Assembly: GCA_947493215.1 (NCBI GenBank)
Contig: CANLQE010000003.1
Span: forward strand, 287,996 to 351,995
Source: an uncultured Sphingomonadaceae bacterium
Lineage (GTDB): Bacteria > Pseudomonadota > Alphaproteobacteria > Sphingomonadales > Sphingomonadaceae
Direction: 5' to 3'
Length of the DNA stretch: 64,000 nt
Positions 44,185 to 55,365 of the stretch are shown here, in pieces. Positions within the stretch are counted from its first letter, which is position 1; each line of letters begins with the position of its first letter. The position numbers and the translations under genes were made by a program. Under the pieces are notes generated by a model, which saw only the letters and a program-made list of their open reading frames with translations, was not told the DNA's origin and did no database searches.

Positions 44185-47100
44185 ATGAGCCTCCGCAATA
44201 TCTCCGCTTGGTCGACCCGTAACCCTGTCGTTCCACTTGTTCTTTTCACTGCATTGTTGCTGGCGGGTTTGCTGAGCTTCAACCGGATGGATGTGGTCAA
44301 CAATCCTGAAGTAGAATTTCCTGGTGTTAGCGTCAGTATTTCACAGCCGGGCGCAGCGCCGACTGAGATAGAAAATCAAATTACCCAACGGATTGAGGCG
44401 GCAGTTCGCAGCATTAGCGGTGTCAAAAACATTATTTCTACTGCCAGAGAAGGCAGTAGCCGAACTTTCGTAGAGTTTGAAATCGGTACAGATGTTAATG
44501 ATGCGGTGAATGAAGTAAAAAATGCGGTTGATCAGGCCCGCGGGTCCTTGCCGGATGGCATCTTGGAACCGCAGATTTCCAAAGAAGATATTTCTGGCGG
44601 CCCGATTGCGTATTTTGCGGTCAAAGCAGCCGATATGACGGTGGAGCAGCTCAGCTGGTTCGTGGACGACACAGTGGCGAAAAAACTCCTCGGCGTTGAA
44701 GGCATGGCTGAGGTTGACCGATTTGGCGGAGTAGATCGCGAAATTCGGGTGATATTAAAACCCGATCGGATGCAGGCACTTGGCGTAACAGCCAATCAGA
44801 TCAACAGTGTGTTGCGTCAGGTCAATGTCAATGCTGCTGGCGGTCGCGCAGAAGTTGGCGGTACGCGGCAATCGGTTCGTGTCCTAGGCAATGCGGAAGA
44901 TGCTTACGCGCTTTCTCAAACCCAGATATCCTTAGGCAATGGTCAAACGATAAAGTTGAGTGACGTTGCAGATGTGAATGACTCCTTTGGCGAGCGCAGT
45001 TCGATCAGCAAAGTCAGAGGTGTGGAGGTCGTGAATTTTTCGATGTCTCGCGCGCGCGGTGCATCGGATGTGACCGTCTATGACAATGCCATTATCGTCA
45101 TGGATCAGATTAAAGAAGAGAACCCAGGGGTGGAGTTTATCCGTCTTGGTAGCAGCGTGGACTATACGAAGACCCAATATAAGAGCTCGATGGCCGCGAT
45201 GGTCGAAGGCGCCCTTTTGGCTGTTGTCGTCGTGTTCCTGTTCTTGCGTGATTGGCGTGCGACGCTTATCTCCGCCATCGCGATACCGCTGTCCGCTATA
45301 CCAACTTTCTGGTTCATGGATTTACTGGGCTTCAACCTCAACTTCTTGTCGCTACTGGCACTGGGTCTGGTTGCCGGTGTTCTGGTGGATGATGCGATTG
45401 TGGAGATCGAGAATATTGTCCGCCATATGCGTATGGGTAAATCCGCCTATCAAGCCTCTATTGACGCAGCCGATGAAATCGGATTGCCCGTTGTTGCGAC
45501 ATCCTTCTGTATTGTAGCGGTGTTCCTGCCGGTGGGCTTAATGCCGGGCATTTCGGGCCAGTTTTTCAAGAATTTTGGAATAACGGTGGTGATTTCCGTG
45601 CTCATGAGCTTGGCGGTTGCCCGAATGATTACGCCGATGGTTGCCGCCTACTTCTTACAATCCAAAGGTCATGCCGAACATGGCGAGGGCGTTTGGATGG
45701 ACCGTTATCTGAAGTTGCTGCGATGGTGTCTGGATCAGACGGCAGCCCGAAAATATGCGGAAGGTGGCGGCCGTGGCCGGCGTTTTGTTGCTAAATTTTT
45801 GGACCATCGCGTTTGGCTCATGGGGGTCGGTCTTTTGGCGTTCGGTATAACAGTGGTTTTGTTTGCTGTTACTCCAGCGCAGTTCCAGCCGACCATTAAT
45901 CAGGATTCTAGCCGGGTCCAGATTGAAGTAGTGCCCGGTACGACGCTGCAACAAACCGAAAAGATCGCGGACCAGGTTTCTGAACTTATGTATCAACAAC
46001 CGGAAGTTGACCGCGCTCTAACCCGCGTACGAGAGACGAATGCCACTGTATTTGTGAACTACAAAAAAGAGCGCGACAAGACATCGATTGAATTCGAGCG
46101 CAGCATGGCTCCGCTGTTACAACAGATACCGGATGCGCGTATCTCCTTTCAGTCACAAAGTGGCGGTGGAGGCACGGGGCGTGATATTTCGATCATGCTG
46201 ACTGGTTCTGATCCGAAATTGTTAGATGAAACGGCGTTTGAGCTCGTGGAGCAAATGAAAGATATCAATCTGGTAACGGCGCCTCGTCTTGCCGCCGATC
46301 TCAGCCGGCCGGAAATTTTAATTACCCCCTACAATGACCTTGCATCCAAACTAGGTGTAACGACGTCAGCGCTTAGCCAAACAATCCGCATCGCAACCCT
46401 GGGTGAGATTGACCAAAATGCAGCGAAATTTTCGTTGTCAGACCGTCAAATCCCAATCCGTGTGATGTTGCCCGAAGAATCGCGTACGGACCTGACAACG
46501 ATTGAGAATCTGCCTATCCCAACCGCAAGCGGCGGCACTGTCCCATTGAGCCGGGTCGCCAAGGTCAGTTTCGGTTCGGGCCCAACGACCATTCAACGTT
46601 ATAACCAAAATCGCCGGACATTTGTTGGCGCGGATCTCGCGCCTGATGTCATCAAAGGCGAAGCCATGGCCCTCATTAACGATCTGCCGATCATGAAAAA
46701 CCTGCCGTCTGGTGTTTCCCGCGACGCCTTTGGCGAAGAAGAATGGCAGCAGGAATTGTTCGTAAACTTCATCATCGCTCTGATTTCAGGTGTCTTGCTG
46801 GTCTTCGCGACGCTCGTGTTGCTTTACAAGCGATTGATGTCGCCCTTGGTAAATATGGGTTCACTGGCTTTGGCTCCTCTGGGCGGGATATTCCTTGTCT
46901 GGGTCGTCGGCCAACCCTTGTCGATGCCGGTGCTGATCGGTGTCCTCATGCTTCTCGGCATTGTCAGTAAAAACTCGATCCTGTTGATCGATTTTGCGAT
47001 CATGGAGATGCAAAAAGGCGTCCCGAAATTCGAAGCGATCATGGATGCGGGGCATAAGCGCGCCCAGCCTATTGTCATGACCACTGTTGCGATGACCGCA

Positions 47101-47340
47101 GGGATGGTCCCGACGGCCTTGTCTTTGTCAGGTGACGGGGCTTGGCGCGCTCCAATGGGAACAGTGGTGATTGGCGGATTGATTGTATCTACTCTGCTGA
47201 CTTTGGTCATTGTACCGGCTGGATTCAGTCTCGCTGATGGCTTTGAGCGCCGTATTGGACCACGGCTGCGCAAGACATTGCTAACCTATAAGCCAGGTGA
47301 TGATGCGGACGATAAAACACGGGTGCAGCCAGCCGAGTGA
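44185..47340 (+). CDS. RND efflux permease (HAE-1 type)
   Basis: 1051 residues, two six-helix bundles with two large periplasmic loops. Key sites: [16 protein letters not shown] in TM4 (proton-relay Asp pair), TM10 [16 protein letters not shown], and the N-terminal [14 protein letters not shown]. Exports hydrophobic compounds by proton exchange; substrate spectrum not predictable. Its stop overlaps the DUF445 start. Confidence 0.96.
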   Translation: MSLRNISAWSTRNPVVPLVLFTALLLAGLLSFNRMDVVNNPEVEFPGVSVSISQPGAAPTEIENQITQRIEAAVRSISGVKNIISTAREGSSRTFVEFEIGTDVNDAVNEVKNAVDQARGSLPDGILEPQISKEDISGGPIAYFAVKAADMTVEQLSWFVDDTVAKKLLGVEGMAEVDRFGGVDREIRVILKPDRMQALGVTANQINSVLRQVNVNAAGGRAEVGGTRQSVRVLGNAEDAYALSQTQISLGNGQTIKLSDVADVNDSFGERSSISKVRGVEVVNFSMSRARGASDVTVYDNAIIVMDQIKEENPGVEFIRLGSSVDYTKTQYKSSMAAMVEGALLAVVVVFLFLRDWRATLISAIAIPLSAIPTFWFMDLLGFNLNFLSLLALGLVAGVLVDDAIVEIENIVRHMRMGKSAYQASIDAADEIGLPVVATSFCIVAVFLPVGLMPGISGQFFKNFGITVVISVLMSLAVARMITPMVAAYFLQSKGHAEHGEGVWMDRYLKLLRWCLDQTAARKYAEGGGRGRRFVAKFLDHRVWLMGVGLLAFGITVVLFAVTPAQFQPTINQDSSRVQIEVVPGTTLQQTEKIADQVSELMYQQPEVDRALTRVRETNATVFVNYKKERDKTSIEFERSMAPLLQQIPDARISFQSQSGGGGTGRDISIMLTGSDPKLLDETAFELVEQMKDINLVTAPRLAADLSRPEILITPYNDLASKLGVTTSALSQTIRIATLGEIDQNAAKFSLSDRQIPIRVMLPEESRTDLTTIENLPIPTASGGTVPLSRVAKVSFGSGPTTIQRYNQNRRTFVGADLAPDVIKGEAMALINDLPIMKNLPSGVSRDAFGEEEWQQELFVNFIIALISGVLLVFATLVLLYKRLMSPLVNMGSLALAPLGGIFLVWVVGQPLSMPVLIGVLMLLGIVSKNSILLIDFAIMEMQKGVPKFEAIMDAGHKRAQPIVMTTVAMTAGMVPTALSLSGDGAWRAPMGTVVIGGLIVSTLLTLVIVPAGFSLADGFERRIGPRLRKTLLTYKPGDDADDKTRVQPAE

Positions 47341-48641
47341 AGCCGCTTTCTTCCAAATTAGCACCGACACCCAAGGGCATTTCTATCGCCGGCTCTCCTG
47401 AACTTCGATCGGAGATGAACAACGCTGGACGCGATATGAAAATTATTGCGTCCGGTCTGCTGGTATTGATGGCGGTGATCTATTTTACCTCGAAATCTTA
47501 TGAGGAAGTTCATCCCGCATTGGGATTCATTCGTGCGTTTTCCGAGGCGGCAATGGTGGGCGGGTTGGCGGATTGGTTTGCGGTCACCGCTTTGTTCCGA
47601 CATCCTATGGGCATACCGATCCCGCATACTGCGATTATCCCGCGCAACAAGGACCGGATCGGAGAAACGCTTGCCAATTTCCTGAAAAATAATTTTTTGG
47701 TCTCGCGAATAGTCGCGCAGCGAATGCACGGCATTGATCTGGCAGGTGGTGTCGGACGGTTTCTGAAATCACCCAGCGGCGGACAGGGCCGGCTGCGCCT
47801 GGGAGCATCGCGGTTAATTGGCGATATTATTGGCTCACTTGACAAGGACCGACTTGGCAGCATGTTTAAAGGCGCTGTGAAGACCCAGGCTAGAGAGCTT
47901 GATCTGGCAACTCCTATGGGTCAGCTTTTAGAAGCGGCAATGGCCGAGAACCGGCACGGACCTTTGATCGATTCAACGATCAAATGGGCTTATCGCACGC
48001 TTGACGCCAATGAATATATTATTCGTACGATTGTCCACGAGCGAGCCAATACGGTGATGCGTTGGACAGGGCTTGATGACCGATTGGCCAACGAGGTTGT
48101 TGACGGATTATACAAATTGCTAGCGGATATGGCCTCCGATCCAGAGCATCCGGTGCGCGCTAAAACCGAAGAAAGCATCGTGCAATTGGCACAAGAGCTG
48201 CGGAATGATCCAGACTTGCGCCAGCGGGTGAATGAATGGAAGCTCGAGATGATCGAAAATCCTGCCATTGCAAGCTGGATAGATGGCATGTGGGAAAGCG
48301 GCCGTGAATCACTTTTGAAAGCATCGCGTGACCCCGAAGCCGCAATGGCAGGGCATTTTGGCGATGCGTTGACTCAATTGGGTAACAGCCTTCAGAAAGA
48401 CCCCCTACTTAATCGCCAACTTAATCGCTTTGCGCGCCGAGCGGTAGCGGGGGTTGTTGCCAGCTATGGTGATAATATCGTGAAACTAGTGTCGGAAACG
48501 ATCCGCGGTTGGGACGCGCAAACAATCACCGATCGCGTAGAGAATGCAGTCGGCCGCGACTTGCAATATATCCGTGTAAACGGAACATTGGTTGGCGGCT
48601 TGGTTGGTGTCATGCTCCATATCCTAGGCTATTGGATATAA
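47337..48641 (+). CDS. DUF445 family membrane protein
   Basis: 434 residues. FSEAAMVGGLADWFAVTALFRHPMG and PIPHTAIIPRNKDRIGETLANF are the DUF445 signature; helices at both ends flank a long, helical middle. It begins with GTG at 47337, sharing GTGA with the RND permease stop, so it is coupled to the efflux operon. Function unknown. Confidence 0.9.
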   Translation: MKPLSSKLAPTPKGISIAGSPELRSEMNNAGRDMKIIASGLLVLMAVIYFTSKSYEEVHPALGFIRAFSEAAMVGGLADWFAVTALFRHPMGIPIPHTAIIPRNKDRIGETLANFLKNNFLVSRIVAQRMHGIDLAGGVGRFLKSPSGGQGRLRLGASRLIGDIIGSLDKDRLGSMFKGAVKTQARELDLATPMGQLLEAAMAENRHGPLIDSTIKWAYRTLDANEYIIRTIVHERANTVMRWTGLDDRLANEVVDGLYKLLADMASDPEHPVRAKTEESIVQLAQELRNDPDLRQRVNEWKLEMIENPAIASWIDGMWESGRESLLKASRDPEAAMAGHFGDALTQLGNSLQKDPLLNRQLNRFARRAVAGVVASYGDNIVKLVSETIRGWDAQTITDRVENAVGRDLQYIRVNGTLVGGLVGVMLHILGYWI

Positions 48642-48642
48642 T

Positions 48643-51600
48643 CTAACGCGTTAGCAATATCCTCGCCTGTCCGGCAATTTGCGCGAGCATCGCGATGGAC
48701 GGTCTTGGTGATAGCTGGGCGCGATCAACAATATTTCGGAATTGGGTAACGCGCTCTGCATTTTTATCTGCCCAACTGACAAGAAATTGTTCCATATCCT
48801 TGCTGCGCGCTCGCCTCAAAAAGTCTAACCGCATTTGCTGGAAGTCGCGGGCTAGTCCTGCGACTAGCAATCTGTCCCATGGATCTGATGGGTTGATCCG
48901 CGTTGCCGTCATTTGCGCCCAGTCCAACCCCAATAGGCTGCCCAATTTGGTGAACGCTGCTGCGACTTCAGTGGCGTCAATCTCGCGGATTTTTGCCAAG
49001 AACGCAATGCCAGCAGCGCCGTCATTCTTATAGATATTTGCCATTTTGTGGGCAATTTCGGATGTCGCTCCGGCCTCGACTAATAGCCGGGTCTGTTTTG
49101 TTGCTTCCAATTGTCCTTCGGCCGTTATCAGGCTGTCGACTTTATCGTCCAGCATTCGGATGCCGGGTGCTAGCATTTCTACAGCTTTGTCAATGCTGCC
49201 GTCTGCCAACCCGATGCGCATCAAATCCGCCATGTGGGAGCGAAGGACATAAGCAAGCCGGTCGAAAAGTATCAGGCGGATATCTTCGCCAATCTTTGCT
49301 TTTTCAAGCGATACCCAAAGTTTTTCCGCCTGAAACAAACGTTCTGTCATGACAAACGCTGCAGCAACCTCGCCGAGTGAGCAGCCTTCTTCTTCGGCCA
49401 GCTCAAATGGATCGATTAGGCCAAGCCGGTTAATCATCCGGTTCGCCAATTTGGTGGCAATAATTTCCTTGCGCAGCTGATGTGTCAAAATTGCATTTTT
49501 ATGCTTTTTTTGCATCGCGCTGGGGAAGGCATCAAGCAAGTCACTATCCAGTCCGGGATCATCACCTAAATTACTGGTTTCGATCGCTTCCTGCAGTCCG
49601 AGTTTTGCAGTTGAGATCAAGACAGCCAATTCCGGTCTATACAAGCCGCGATTTTCTTGTCCGCGGCGCATCAGATCTTCGTTGGTCGCGATGCCTTCAA
49701 CGGACCGGTCCAATTGTCCCTTTTCCTCAAAAAATTCAATCAAGCGGACGTAAGAAGGCAGAGTTTTTTTGCCGCCCATTTCGGCAATGGACAGACCAAG
49801 CGCCTGAAGGCGATTGTCCTCTAGGACGAGCGCACCGACATTATCCGTCATCGCCTCAAGCAGCTTGTTCCGAGCCGCAGAGCTCAGTTTGCCATTGGCC
49901 ATCACAGCGTTAAGGGCGATCTTGATATTCACTTCATTATCAGAGCAATCAACACCGGCGCTATTGTCGATAAAGTCGGTGTTGACTCGTCCGCCGCGCT
50001 CCGCAAAATCAATCCGTCCAGCCTGGGTGATGCCTAAATTAGCCCCTTCACCAATGACTTTGACCTGTAGTTGTTTTGCATCGACACGGATTTTGTCGTT
50101 GGCGGGATCTCCGACTTCTATGTGATTTTCACTCGATGCCTTGATGTAGGTACCGATGCCGCCGAACCACAATAGGTCAGCTTTGCTAGCCAAGATGGCT
50201 GACATCAGGCGCATTGGAGTCACTTCCTTTTCGCCCGTAAGGCCCACCAGTGCAGCGATCTGCTTGTTAATCTTCAACGTCTTAGACTGCCGAGAGAAAA
50301 CCGCACCGCCCTTTGAAATCAGGCTCTTGTCGTAGTCTTCCCAACTGGAACGGGGGAGGTCAAACAGGCGCTTGCGTTCCTTCCAGCTTTTCGACGGATC
50401 AGGATCGGGGTCGATAAAGATATGGCGGTGATCAAAGGCGGCAACCACGCGGAGAGTCTTGGACAACAGCATACCGTTGCCAAACACATCACCTGACATA
50501 TCGCCAATGCCTACGACTGAAACGGGTTCTTTTTGAACATCCACCCCCATTTCCGCAAAATGACGTTGGACCGAAACCCATGCGCCGCGTGCGGTAATTC
50601 CCATGGCCTTGTGGTCATAACCATTGCTGCCGCCGCTCGCAAAAGCATCGCCGAGCCAATATCCATTTTCGATCGCAATGGCGTTGGCAATATCAGAGAA
50701 GCTTGCGGTGCCCTTATCGGCTGCAACCACGAAATACGGATCATCTCCATCCAAACGGACCACCTGCTCTGGCGGCGTGACCGTTCCTTCATTGATATTG
50801 TCGGTGATCGAAAGCAGCGCGCTGATGAATATCTTATAAGACGCGATACCCTCTGCGATAAAAGCATCGCGATCATCGCCCGAGGGCAATTGCTTGGCAT
50901 AGAAGCCACCTTTAGCACCAGTTGGAACGATGACCGCATTTTTGACCCGCTGGGCTTTCATCAGTCCCAATATCTCTGTGCGAAAGTCATCGCGCCGGTC
51001 CGACCAGCGGAGGCCGCCGCGTGCAACTGGGCCGGCGCGAAGGTGAATTCCTTCGACCCGGGGGCTATAAACAAATATCTCACGCCATGGGACGGGGGCA
51101 GGCAAGTCAGGGATTTTGGCGCTCTCGATTTTGAAAGCTAGGGCGCCATCAGATTGAACGCTAAAAGCATTGGTCCTCAAAACCGAGTCGATTACAGCTC
51201 GGAAAAGTCGCAAAATTCGATCGTCGTCAATGCCGTCGACTTTGACCAAGCCGCTTTCAATGGCTTTGACCGCCTCTGCCACATTTTTTTCTCGATCACT
51301 GCCGAAGTCTGGATCGTGTGTTGCGGTGAACAGCCTTATCATCGCTTGCGTTACATGGCCTGCTTCCGCCAGTGCTTCGACAACAGTGATGAGCCCGTAG
51401 CTTAACCCGGTTTGACGCAAATAGCGAAACCATGACCGGATCCAGACCGTCGATCGGGCGCTGATTCCAGTGGTTGTAATGAGCTGGTTAAAGCCGTCAT
51501 TTTCTGCGCCACCTTCCAGAACATTTGTAATTGCATCTTGAATTTCAGAAGCGCGCGCAATCAAATCATCCCGGGTATCCGGGTTACGCAAAGCCAGTTG

Positions 51601-53325
51601 AAAATCATGAATGTAACCCAGACGTCCTTCATCGAGAGGGGTTGGCATTTCTTCCAGAACAGAAAAGCCGAAGTTTTCGAGTGTTGGAACGGCATCTGAC
51701 AAAGGCAAAACGCCGCCTAGATGGTAGACTTTTAACCGCAACAAATGATCGTCGTCGCTGTCTAAACGATAAAGCCGTGTTGATTTTTGCCCACCTCGCT
51801 CCAATTGAAAGAGTCGCATGATGTCACGGGCAGCTTCTATCGCACCATAGATCGATTGATAGGTGCCCGGGAAGCAATCGGCATAGCGTTGTGCAAGCAC
51901 TGCAGCTCGATTTTCAGGGACAAATTCACTCAAGCGGCTTTCTACTTCGGGCCGCCAACCACGGATCATATTTTCCAATTGCCGATCAAGCGTATCGGGA
52001 TCAGGGATTTTGCTGTTTACGCCCATATCCAAAATGTAGCGGAGCGACGAGATGCCGCCTTCATCCAGCGTGTTCGACCAGCTTAGGATCCTAGCGCCCG
52101 TGGCTTCTGTGAGCATCGCTTGAATATTCTCGCGGCGTGCAGTCGACAGTTGTTCGCGAGGCAGCCAGATAAAGGCGAAGAGATGCCGGTTCAGCGGTGA
52201 CATCACGCTGTGTAACTTGGGCCGCGGCCGGTCAATTAGCGACATGGAAATAAGCGCGAGTTTCTCAAGGTCTTCTTGTTGAAACGTGATCAGAATATCA
52301 TGGGGCAGGGCGGTCAAGGCATGCGTTAGGGACTTGCCCGCATGACCAGCCGCGGCAAACTCAAATTTGTCAAATAGCGTTGTCATTTGCGTCCGCAGCA
52401 GCGGTACTTTTTCAGGTGGCGCGGCCAATGCTGCACTCGTCCAAAGGCCGGTGGTTAAAGAAAGGCCAACCACCGTGTCTTTTTCTCTCAAGGGCACTAT
52501 AATAATATCCATCAAGACATGCCGATGAACGGTCGATATCTGATTGGATTTGATGATCAGGGGCGCTTTGCCGCCAGCTTTAAACCAGTCGAAGGCGCGT
52601 TTCTGACTTTCTTCGGATAGTACGGGCTTTTCCCGCATACGGGATACGCCAAGCTTGCCTGTTCTTTTACCTTTCCGGTCGATTTTCTCGTGCGCTAATA
52701 AGGTAAAATTGCGGTCCAAGAACCAGCGTAATAGCGATGTCCCTTCCCCCTCTGGTAAGCCATCTGCATCTTCTCCCAAAGCTATCTGTAATCGAGGCCA
52801 ATCGATAACCGCTGCCGCTACATCTTTAAGGTTCTTCCTGAGCGACTTTTCCAGCGCACGGCGCAATTTGGCGTCTGTTCGTTCGAGCTCAACATAAATG
52901 ATTGATTCGCGTTTTTCCTCGCTGCCTGGATCATTGTGAATGGCGCTGAGTTTGCCTGTAGCCTCTCTTTTTACCCCGATTACAGGATGGATCAATCGCT
53001 CGATGTTGAGACCGAAGCCGGCAATCGTCGCACATACCGAGTCGACCAGAAACGGCATGTCATCATTGACGATGGCAAGCCTCAAATGGCGCCGGCCTTT
53101 GGCGCTAATCACACTTTCGAGCAGCAAAGTCGCATCGGTTCCATCCCGGTACAAACCACAATCCAGTGCGAAACGAACCGCTTCTTTGCAGGCCTTATCG
53201 TCAAAGCCGATATTTTCGCCCGGCAATGCGCTTTCTTGGAAAGCGCCGATGAGTTTTTTTTCGAGTTTTTTATCGGCCGTTGAGGTGGCCTTTTTCGCTG
53301 CCTTTGTGTCGCGGCTACCGGTCAT
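48643..53325 (-). CDS. NAD-specific glutamate dehydrogenase, large (180-kDa) type
   Basis: 1560 residues, the normal size of GDH-180. The catalytic core lies near residues 760-1010: GGLRWSDRRDDFRTEILGLMKAQ, NAVIVPTGAKGGF with its Lys, and GIGDMSGDVFGNGML (NAD site). N-terminal ACT-like regulatory segments (DDMPFLVDSV) and a long C-terminal helical region complete it. Converts glutamate to 2-oxoglutarate, mainly catabolic. Convergent with DUF445, one base apart. Confidence 0.97.
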   Translation of the reverse strand: MTGSRDTKAAKKATSTADKKLEKKLIGAFQESALPGENIGFDDKACKEAVRFALDCGLYRDGTDATLLLESVISAKGRRHLRLAIVNDDMPFLVDSVCATIAGFGLNIERLIHPVIGVKREATGKLSAIHNDPGSEEKRESIIYVELERTDAKLRRALEKSLRKNLKDVAAAVIDWPRLQIALGEDADGLPEGEGTSLLRWFLDRNFTLLAHEKIDRKGKRTGKLGVSRMREKPVLSEESQKRAFDWFKAGGKAPLIIKSNQISTVHRHVLMDIIIVPLREKDTVVGLSLTTGLWTSAALAAPPEKVPLLRTQMTTLFDKFEFAAAGHAGKSLTHALTALPHDILITFQQEDLEKLALISMSLIDRPRPKLHSVMSPLNRHLFAFIWLPREQLSTARRENIQAMLTEATGARILSWSNTLDEGGISSLRYILDMGVNSKIPDPDTLDRQLENMIRGWRPEVESRLSEFVPENRAAVLAQRYADCFPGTYQSIYGAIEAARDIMRLFQLERGGQKSTRLYRLDSDDDHLLRLKVYHLGGVLPLSDAVPTLENFGFSVLEEMPTPLDEGRLGYIHDFQLALRNPDTRDDLIARASEIQDAITNVLEGGAENDGFNQLITTTGISARSTVWIRSWFRYLRQTGLSYGLITVVEALAEAGHVTQAMIRLFTATHDPDFGSDREKNVAEAVKAIESGLVKVDGIDDDRILRLFRAVIDSVLRTNAFSVQSDGALAFKIESAKIPDLPAPVPWREIFVYSPRVEGIHLRAGPVARGGLRWSDRRDDFRTEILGLMKAQRVKNAVIVPTGAKGGFYAKQLPSGDDRDAFIAEGIASYKIFISALLSITDNINEGTVTPPEQVVRLDGDDPYFVVAADKGTASFSDIANAIAIENGYWLGDAFASGGSNGYDHKAMGITARGAWVSVQRHFAEMGVDVQKEPVSVVGIGDMSGDVFGNGMLLSKTLRVVAAFDHRHIFIDPDPDPSKSWKERKRLFDLPRSSWEDYDKSLISKGGAVFSRQSKTLKINKQIAALVGLTGEKEVTPMRLMSAILASKADLLWFGGIGTYIKASSENHIEVGDPANDKIRVDAKQLQVKVIGEGANLGITQAGRIDFAERGGRVNTDFIDNSAGVDCSDNEVNIKIALNAVMANGKLSSAARNKLLEAMTDNVGALVLEDNRLQALGLSIAEMGGKKTLPSYVRLIEFFEEKGQLDRSVEGIATNEDLMRRGQENRGLYRPELAVLISTAKLGLQEAIETSNLGDDPGLDSDLLDAFPSAMQKKHKNAILTHQLRKEIIATKLANRMINRLGLIDPFELAEEEGCSLGEVAAAFVMTERLFQAEKLWVSLEKAKIGEDIRLILFDRLAYVLRSHMADLMRIGLADGSIDKAVEMLAPGIRMLDDKVDSLITAEGQLEATKQTRLLVEAGATSEIAHKMANIYKNDGAAGIAFLAKIREIDATEVAAAFTKLGSLLGLDWAQMTATRINPSDPWDRLLVAGLARDFQQMRLDFLRRARSKDMEQFLVSWADKNAERVTQFRNIVDRAQLSPRPSIAMLAQIAGQARILLTR

Positions 53326-53498
53326 GGTTCCCCCAAGATAATCAGCTCGGATGAAGACTCCGTCTGTTTGAAGGGTTTATGCTCCCAATATCAGCGTTCC
53401 TCAAGAGTGTATGACAACCAATCGAGGTAGCTATGGCTGATTACATCATAAGCGTGATATATTGGTTACATTTGAAACCAGGTGGTGGTCCTGATTCT

Positions 53499-54851
53499 TT
53501 AGACGTTGGTTTGCTTCAAAACTTTATTGGTCAGTTTTTGATCATCCAATACAGGGCCAACAATTGATAGCTGTCCGCTCTCATCGCGACGTGCAACGAG
53601 AACCACAAATTCCGCATCGCCTGCATCGACATCAACTAGCTGACGACCTGGTGCATTGCGTAGCCGCTCCAAAACTTCATCATCTTGTACAACGTTTGCA
53701 GATATTTTTTGTTTAGGATTTCGAGCATCTCTCTCGGCATAAACGATGGCCTTAAGGCCGCCATCTTGCTTTTCGAGATAGTCTGCAAATGCCCCTTTGG
53801 CGATACCAGCCTGTGCCGCAAACCGCAAAGCGGCGGCATATTCGGTCAGTCTAGTTTTATCATAATGCGCTCCAAAGACCAATTTGACGATTGGCGTCAT
53901 CGGGGCACGTTCTTGGGCCTTTAAGCCCGAATCTTGCAGCAAAATATCATAATCCGCTGGATGATCTTGGGTCATCAGATAGAAATCATAAGCTTGACCA
54001 ATGGCATTGTAGAGTGCCGCACGGCTGCGTTGTTCGCTATGCGCGGCATTATCCGCACTGCTGCGTGCGGCAACAAGCCAGTCGGCAAGACTGGCGTCTT
54101 CACCAGGCTTATCATCAATATCTTCAAGATCAATATGATCACCACCGACAAGTGCAGCAGTTGCGGCCGCAGCATTTTCGGCAGTCAATTCCAAGTGATT
54201 GGATGTTGGTCCATCGGCCCAGATCGGCCCAGTTTCAGTTTTAGCTGGCGCCGAACGCATAGCTTCAGTTACCTGATCTTCCAGCTCTTGTGCATAGTCG
54301 TCTGCAACAACTTCTTTCCAGTTGATCACGCCGTAGATAAAATCAATCGTGTCATCATCGGTTGAAAAGGGCAGCAATATCCCGCGATACATGATCGTGA
54401 CGCCGCGCTGATTTATAAACTCGGCTTCAAAACCAATCGGTGCCTGATTAGCAATAATTTGCAGATAGTGATCAGTGATCCGCGATAGCAATGAGCGTGC
54501 CGGTACCTCGTCAATTGTCGTTATGCTGTCATCCAGCTCACATTCTTTGCGCAAGGACTTTCCGATGAACTGGATCGACGGATTCTCGACGCCGTTGGTA
54601 AAGTCCAGGAGAACGCTATTTGGGCCAAAATCATTGTCTGATTCTGGCGCCAAATCTTCGACGCTTGGGAATTGCCGTTCACCGAGCAGCCCGGCCCAGA
54701 AATTATAAGCTCGCACATGCATGCGGCGCTCGTCCTGACCGATGGCCGGAGGCGCCTCGGTGGTCACCTCATCATCTTCATAGGCGGCGTAGTCAGCGTC
54801 AAGACCAGCCGCTAAACCGCTGTTTTCATCAGAATTGCGAAGATTTTCCAT
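53499..54851 (-). CDS. PAS-domain protein
   Basis: 450 residues from ATG 54851. A PAS-like region (residues ~45-180: SVLLDFTNGVENPSIQFIGKSL and NQRGVTIMYRGILLPFSTDD) is joined to a helical C-terminal part that lacks a kinase, GGDEF or HTH motif. Probably a cytoplasmic sensor of unknown output. Widely seen as a long single-domain PAS protein in sphingomonads. It is followed by a 219-base spacer with no gene, then tRNA-Thr. Confidence 0.75.
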   Translation of the reverse strand: MENLRNSDENSGLAAGLDADYAAYEDDEVTTEAPPAIGQDERRMHVRAYNFWAGLLGERQFPSVEDLAPESDNDFGPNSVLLDFTNGVENPSIQFIGKSLRKECELDDSITTIDEVPARSLLSRITDHYLQIIANQAPIGFEAEFINQRGVTIMYRGILLPFSTDDDTIDFIYGVINWKEVVADDYAQELEDQVTEAMRSAPAKTETGPIWADGPTSNHLELTAENAAAATAALVGGDHIDLEDIDDKPGEDASLADWLVAARSSADNAAHSEQRSRAALYNAIGQAYDFYLMTQDHPADYDILLQDSGLKAQERAPMTPIVKLVFGAHYDKTRLTEYAAALRFAAQAGIAKGAFADYLEKQDGGLKAIVYAERDARNPKQKISANVVQDDEVLERLRNAPGRQLVDVDAGDAEFVVLVARRDESGQLSIVGPVLDDQKLTNKVLKQTNV

Positions 54852-55070
54852 GCCTAATCCTACTGGTTTCACTCGTTTCCAACCCGTTCTGCAGCAGCCA
54901 TGGTAAATATCTGGTAAATTTTATGAACATTTCTCATGCTAATCTGACACAAATTCCAAGGAATAACGTAATGAATGCCACGGTCAGGCTTGTCACAAGT
55001 CAGGCCTGCTGTTAAAGGCGCCTCCGACGATCAGTTGGCCCGGCAAGAAAGGCTGCCCTTCAGAGCGTAC

Positions 55071-55146
55071 GCCGCTTTAGCTCAGGTGGTAGAGCACATC
55101 ATTCGTAATGATGGGGTCAGAGGTTCGAGTCCTCTAAGCGGCACCA
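55071..55146 (+). tRNA. tRNA-Thr (CGT)
   Basis: A complete cloverleaf: acceptor GCCGCTT/AAGCGGC, D-stem GCTC/GAGC, anticodon stem CATCA/TGATG with loop TTCGTAA (anticodon CGT), T-arm AGAGG TTCGAGT CCTCT, and encoded CCA. It marks the left side of the accessory region that begins with the recombinase at 55366. No second copy of its 3' end was found up to 64 kb. Confidence 0.97.
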
Positions 55147-55365
55147 CCCATTTTACCAGTTTTTGGTTTCTCTGGCCCGAGGTTTGCGGAGCATATTTTA
55201 TCCCTATATTCTCGTCAGTTACCGGCCCTGACGTGATCGAACTTGCGACCAGAGACCATTTGTCAGTGCGCAATGACCGGTCTTCGGGCCGTTTATCTCT
55301 GTGCCCCGATTATTGGAGTCCAGATGCACATTGGATTTAATCGTATTTAGCAGTGGATTTGGAGT

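Noticed and set aside
55082..55273. Minus-strand frame over tRNA-Thr with a LRGLEPLTPS-like end
   Set aside because: This peptide is a well-known artefact of translating tRNA genes; it has no ribosome site.
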